The notes under the pieces are model-generated. The model worked only from the letters and a program-made list of their open reading frames with translations, ran no database searches and was not told the origin of the DNA. Made by a program: the position numbers and the translations under genes. Shown here one piece after another: positions 57,351-64,000 of a stretch of 64,000 nt of DNA. How positions within the stretch are numbered: the stretch's first letter is position 1; each line of letters begins with the position of its first letter. This stretch comes from [Phialemoniopsis] sp. UDSM-2020. Lineage: Eukaryota > Ascomycota > Sordariomycetes > Thyridiales > Thyridiaceae. Location of the stretch: positions 2,108,001 through 2,172,000 of the forward strand of contig JAEILZ010000004.1 of the NCBI GenBank assembly GCA_018873225.1, given 5' to 3'.

Positions 57351-59068
57351 ATGGCAGACACAGTGGTGCAGCGGGAGGTCTCGACCCTCAAACCCGAGGC
57401 AAATGGCGCCCTCACGGTTCGTGACGCCCGTACCGAGTTTGTGTCCAAGTCCGAGCAACAAAAGCGGCGTCGGATCAAGCAAGCCAACCAAGACTATGGC
57501 CGTGGCCGACAGATCAACGTCAAGAACATCCGTGATAAGAAGCTGCGCAGGAACCTCAAGACCCTTGAGAGCAAGTATCAGGATGCAGCGCTCAAAGCCA
57601 AGGATGCCGAGATCCTGCTGGAGAACACGGCTGGATTCCTCGAGCCCGAGACCGAGTTGGAAAAGACATACAAAGTTCGCCAGAGTGATATCAAGAGCGA
57701 CGTCGCCATTGAGACGGCACAAAAGGGTTTCGAGCTCAAACTGGATCAGCTCGGCCCCTACGCCTTCGACTACACGCGCAATGGCAGGGAGATACTTCTG
57801 GCCGGGAGAAAGGGCCATGTCGCCACCATGGATTGGCGCGAGGGGAAGCTGGGATGCGAATTGAACCTCAAGGAGACCATTCGAGACGCAAAGTGGCTAC
57901 ACAACAACCAGTTTTTTGCCCTTGCACAAAAGAACGCTTGCTACATCTACGATCACAACGGAGTGGAGGTCCATCGCTTAAAGAAGCACACGGATGTCAC
58001 TCACCTGGAGTTTCTGCCTTATCACTTTCTCCTGACGACCTTAGTAAGGCCAACCTTGCATCCTACACAAGATCTGATAACTAACCGTCCCCCCAGAGTA
58101 GTACCGGTCAACTCAAATACCAAGACACTTCAACAGGCCAGCTTGTGTCCGAGATCTCCACCAAGCTGGGTACCCCAGTGTCACTAAGACAAAACCCGTA
58201 CAACGCTGTTCTGCACGTCGGTCATCAAAATGGAGCTGTGACGCTCTGGTCGCCCAACTCTTCTGAGCCCCTCGTCAAGCTTCTGGCGCACAAAGGCCCG
58301 GTCCGGTCCCTAGCAGTCGATCGGGAAGGCCGGTATATGGTCTCAACGGGCCAGGACTGCAAAATGGCGGTCTGGGACATCAGGATGTTCCGCGAGGTCA
58401 ACAACTACTTCACCCGTGCTCCTGGCACTTCGGTGGCGATATCAGATACGGGTCTCACCGCTGTTGGCTGGTCTACCAACACGACTGTCTGGAAGGGTCT
58501 CTTCTCAAAACATGCCGCTGAACAGGAGAAAGTCCAGAGCCCATACATGGCGTGGGGCGGCGAGTCCAAGCGCGTCGAAAGGGTTAGATGGTGCCCCTTT
58601 GAGGATGTACTGGGTGTTGGTCACGACTCTGGCTTCTCTTCGCTCCTGATACCGGGGGCTGGCGAGTCCAACTTTGACGCTTTGGAAGTCAACCCCTTCG
58701 AGACAACCAAACAGAGGCAAGAGGCCGAGGTGAAGGGTCTGCTGAACAAGCTCCAGCCCGAGATGATAGCTCTGGATCCCAACTTCATCGGCAACCTGGA
58801 CTTGCGTTCCGAGCAGCAGCGTCGGGAAGACAAAGATCTCGATGCACCGGCCGTAGATATCGCCGCCGAGATCAGGAACAAGGCCAGAGGAAAGAACAGC
58901 GCACTCAAGAAGTATCTGCGCAAACAAAGGAAGAAGAACATCATCGACGAGAAGAGATTACGCGTGGAAGAAATCTACAAGGAGCAGCAGCAGAAGAGGC
59001 AGAACAAGTACAAGGAGAAGCAAGAGGAGCTTGGTCCCGCCCTTGCTCGATTCGCGAAGAAGGAATAG
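57351..59068 (+). CDS. UTP7: U3 snoRNP WD40 protein UTP7 (WDR46)
   Basis: Two exons, 57351-58043 and 58097-59068, joined in phase 0 over a 53-nt intron with a TAACTAAC branch site, give 554 residues, the same as I recall for yeast Utp7. The N terminus is basic and coiled (KRRRIKQANQDYGRGRQINV). Seven short WD-like repeats occupy the centre (RKGHVATMDW, QNGAVTLWSPN, KGPVRSLAVDREGRYMVSTG, DCKMAVWDIR). The C-terminal BING4CT domain is recognisable: SPYMAW, RVRWCPFEDVLGVGHDSGF, LIPGAGESNFDALEVNPFET. It ends in a Lys/Arg coiled tail. Known role: SSU processome, 18S rRNA processing in the nucleolus. Confidence 0.97.
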
Positions 59069-59463
59069 ACCATAGCTTCTGTACTAGAATATCAATGATA
59101 CCCAAGATTACGAACATTGATCATGCGTGTTCGAATGCTCGCAGCGCTGTCTCGAAATCTAGTGGCTTTTATATGATGCTCGTGCCTCTATCCCGTGTAT
59201 TCTTTATGTTACATATTTGGTGCCAATAACCCATCAGCAGGCCCCGGCTAGTAGACTATATGTTCAGTGCAAGCTCCCTGGATTCGCTCGTCGTATGGTT
59301 GTAGTCGCTCTGTATGTACCTGCATTCCGCGTTTACCTGCGCGCTCAGTCCGTTCACAGTCAGTGCCGATTTTCCGGGGAAGCCTGGCGCAAAGTACGAC
59401 GGCCATCACCACTTGATGCTCTTTCACAGAAACTTCTGCTCCCAGATCAGGCTTGGGCCACTA
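59069..59463. other. Convergent 3' flanks of UTP7 and PTH2
   Basis: 395 bp between two converging stop codons; AT-rich near UTP7. Nothing else seen. Confidence 0.55.
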
Positions 59464-60254
59464 TCAGAGGAGCTTCAGGTGGCCAGTGACCTGATCGACC
59501 AGGCTCTTGGGCGCGGGACCGACGCCCAGCACCGTCAGACTGCCGGCGTCGATCTGGGTCCTGCCGGCGTCAGCAATGACCTCGGCCGTGACGCCAAGGC
59601 TCCGCGCCTTGCCCATGAGCTCCAGCATCTCATCCTGGCTCTTGGTTTGCACCGCGATCTTGGCCTGCCCGTGCCGCTCCCAGCGCGCCAGTAGACGGGC
59701 TTCTGGCGACGAGTCACCCTTCTTCTGCGCCGCTTTGGTCAGGGCCTTGTAGCATGCCAGCGTGGCGTGGCCACATTGCGCCGCAATTTTACCTATTGGG
59801 CGAGCCTTGGTTAAGAACCGTAACACAACTTGGGAGGATCTCGTCGCAGGATCGACCTACCTTTGGTCATGCCCAGATCTGTCCGAACCACGAGAACCAA
59901 CTTGCACTCTTCGTTCTTGTCGACAATCTCCGCGGCCGGCGGCGCCGGCTTCTTTGTCTTGCTCTTGCCGCTGCTACTGCTGCCACCGGCGCCCTCCTGA
60001 ACCTTTAAGCCCTGCCTCCGGTCCGCCTCGGCACCGTTGGCCCAGTTTGGCGCATGGTCCAGTATAGTATCGTCCTCGTCGATGTCGGACTCGTCGCTCT
60101 CCTCCGGGTCATTTATGTTGCGCCGGCGCTCCTCGGCAAGGGCAGGCGAGATGAAGTAGCCACGAATTGAGTAGACGCCGAGCATGAAGCCCGTTACGAA
60201 GGCGATGGCGGTGGTCGTGGCAATCGCAATCGCCTGTGTATTGCGCTCTGCCAT
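59464..60254 (-). CDS. PTH2: Peptidyl-tRNA hydrolase 2, membrane-anchored
   Basis: Two exons, 60254-59861 and 59792-59464, joined in phase 1, give 240 residues. An N-terminal TM segment at about 8-30 (AIAIATTTAIAFVTGFMLGV) is followed by an acidic linker (EESDESDIDEDD) and a Ser/Gly/Lys-rich linker. The PTH2 domain starts near 115 with CKLVLVVRTDLGMTKGKIAA, continues QCGHATLACYKAL and ends RTQIDAGSLTVLGVGPAPK. The splice falls inside LGMTKGKIAAQCGHA, the most conserved active-site stretch, and restores it exactly. The enzyme cleaves peptidyl-tRNA to recycle tRNA. The N-terminal anchor resembles that of human PTRH2 on the mitochondrial outer membrane; location here is inferred. Confidence 0.96.
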
Positions 60255-60671
60255 GCTAGACGACTGTGCTCTATGAAAGCGCTACTGTTCGGGACACTGC
60301 GTGAAGGGGAAGCTGGATGTGGTGAGTGTAGCCTTCGGGTTGTTGTTGGACTTCAACTGAGACTGTTGATGTATGGACGAAATGGATGGATGTGCTGGAG
60401 AAATAAATTGCTAGCGGCTACATTGTGTCATAGGCGGGACGCCAGTGGCAGTCTCGGGCACTGCCAGCAAGGTTTGGGGTCTAGAACCCCCCACGCTATC
60501 AAGCCGCCCTGGCTAAGGTATGTACTTAGTTACTATTCCGAATAAAGTGCATGATTCACATGAGATATTGAGAAAGGCATTGATACCTTCTTATCAACAT
60601 TCTTTGACAGCAACACTATCAAGAGAGTGACCCTCGAATGCAGCTTCTAACTTGTGTACCTACCCAATGTC
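60255..60671. other. Divergent promoter PTH2-NRK1
   Basis: 417 bp between two divergent starts. No coding frame or clear motif. Confidence 0.5.
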
Positions 60672-61661
60672 ATGGCGGACCAAAAAGCACTCATTGTCGG
60701 TATAAGCGGCTGTTCTTCGAGCGGCAAGACCACATTGGCACGGCTGCTCCGTGACATTTTCCCCGAAACCTTCATCTTACACGAAGATGACTTCTACAAG
60801 ACGGACGAAGAGTAAGCTGCGTCGCTGATGCGCTGCACTCTCTCAGAGAATGCGATCGGTGTGTTAATACATGAATACAGCATCCCCGTCAAAAATGGCC
60901 TCCAGGACTGGGATTGCATAGAAGCGCTCTCCGTTCCAGACATGGAGCAATCTCTTCAGCATATCCGCTCCCACGGTACTTTCCCGGTCAGTCTCTCTAA
61001 TAGTCGCCTTTCCCACCGCAGCCAGCATGGCTGCAGTGTTGGTTGCCTTGGGGCGAGACACCTCTCTACTTCAGGTTGCACGCCTCTTGATCAGACCAAA
61101 GGACCCTCTCTTACCTCATCTTCATTGTCACAGCCCCAGCTCGAATCCAAGGAAGACCAGAACTCGGTCGGCCAATGCCCTGTCTCGGACGCAAAGATTG
61201 CCGCAGCGAAGGCTCGGGTGCAGTCATGGCTACAGCCAGGCCAGCCCGGGCACAGGATTTTCGTTGAGAATGCGACTCCGAGGAAGATATGTCTATTGGA
61301 TGGCTTTCTCCTCTATAGTCGCGATATGACAAGCGTGATGGACCTCCTTGACATCAAGCTCTTCCTATTAGTGAGCCACGCCAAGGCGACACAGAGGCGA
61401 GAAGCCCGCGATGGCTACGTCACGCTCGAAGGGTTCTGGACCGATCCGCCCGGGTATGTGGACAAGATTGTGTGGCCAAACTATGCTAAAGCGCATTCAT
61501 GGTTGTTTAAGGATGGGAATGTGGAGGGTGAGTTGGATCAGGGGGTACTTGCATCAAGGGGGATTAAAGCCCAAATAGACAAGGCTTTGGACGTTGACAT
61601 GGAGACGGCATTGGACTGGGCAGTGCAAACCATCATGCTTGAGCTAGAGAGGCTTCAGTGA
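60672..61661 (+). CDS. NRK1: Nicotinamide riboside kinase
   Basis: Three exons, 60672-60811, 60881-60986 and 61134-61661, give 257 residues. The P-loop GISGCSSSGKT lies at 10-20. The first splice restores EDDFYKTDEDIPVKNGLQDW, and the second gives HGTFPPQLESKEDQNSVG, both matching the fungal NRK pattern. Later come ICLLDGFLLYS (lid and acceptor region), the Arg-rich TQRREARDGYVTLEGFWTDP and YVDKIVWPNYAKAH. NRKs phosphorylate nicotinamide riboside to NMN in NAD salvage; the family also acts on nicotinic acid riboside. The second intron is 147 nt, a multiple of three, and has no in-frame stop, so a retained form would add 49 residues. Confidence 0.94.
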
Positions 61662-61860
61662 CCCCTGATACAGGCAAATGTGCACTTCATGGCAACATGA
61701 CAGTTTCATTTCAGCTACCAAACTGGCCGACGATATCTTCTTTTACACCTCGAGCATAGGTTCCGTCACCCAAAATTGATGCGTCTACGCCCGTCCAAGG
61801 CTACGATTTAATGTCTATTCGAGAAAAGCCCCTATTCATTCCGTCGTGTCCCCAGGTCTC

Positions 61861-64000
<2,140 letters not shown>

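Overview
This window is nuclear DNA from a filamentous ascomycete (Pezizomycotina, most likely a Sordariomycete). Protein genes are mostly split by short introns of 51-163 nt with GTRNGT donors, CTAAC-type branch sites and TAG/CAG acceptors. The gene content is typical of moulds: a Zn2Cys6 regulator, HDA1-type deacetylase, GH15 glucoamylase with a starch-binding domain, UreG, and a cystinosin-like PQ-loop protein. Intergenic DNA carries dispersed TACCTAGGTA palindromes. I found no rRNA, convincing tRNA, CRISPR, transposon or viral gene. Exon joins were worked out by eye from reading frame, splice signals and recalled family conservation; nothing was aligned or run.

Layout. 0-4 kb: the 5' end of an MFS monocarboxylate-type transporter, then a gene-poor stretch. 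4-6 kb: a Zn2Cys6 protein with its zinc cluster near the C terminus. 6-11.6 kb: a 5.6 kb gene-free stretch with a GT microsatellite. 11.6-18.3 kb: B-type cyclin and the mitochondrial aspartate/glutamate carrier. 19-25 kb: an LPxEIR-type F-box-like protein, a cystinosin-like transporter, an MDR oxidoreductase and two small membrane proteins. 25-29 kb: a 1339-residue intronless chromodomain protein. 30.7-36 kb: Rab11-type GTPase, BRX1 and an F-box protein. 37-40 kb: HDA1-type histone deacetylase. 40.5-44 kb: an RS-rich protein whose first intron appears to contain a complete second gene. 44.5-45.7 kb: GAPDH. 48-54 kb: a membrane-anchored lectin-like protein, a secreted DJ-1/PfpI protein and UreG. 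54-61.7 kb: TSR1 and UTP7 head to head, then PTH2 and nicotinamide riboside kinase. 61.9-64 kb: glucoamylase, cut by the window end.

Most genes are housekeeping genes with no operon-like logic. The clearest functional pairing is TSR1/UTP7, two small-subunit ribosome biogenesis factors sharing a 467-bp promoter with a near-perfect inverted GATA pair; BRX1 (large subunit) lies 22 kb away. Chromatin functions are represented by the chromodomain protein and the deacetylase. The most unusual signals are in gene structure: a gene nested in an intron on the same strand, three GC-AG introns among about 35 inferred, 13-nt and 16-nt internal exons, two stop-free in-frame introns, and a uORF upstream of the deacetylase. 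I did not find a convincing new multi-gene system.
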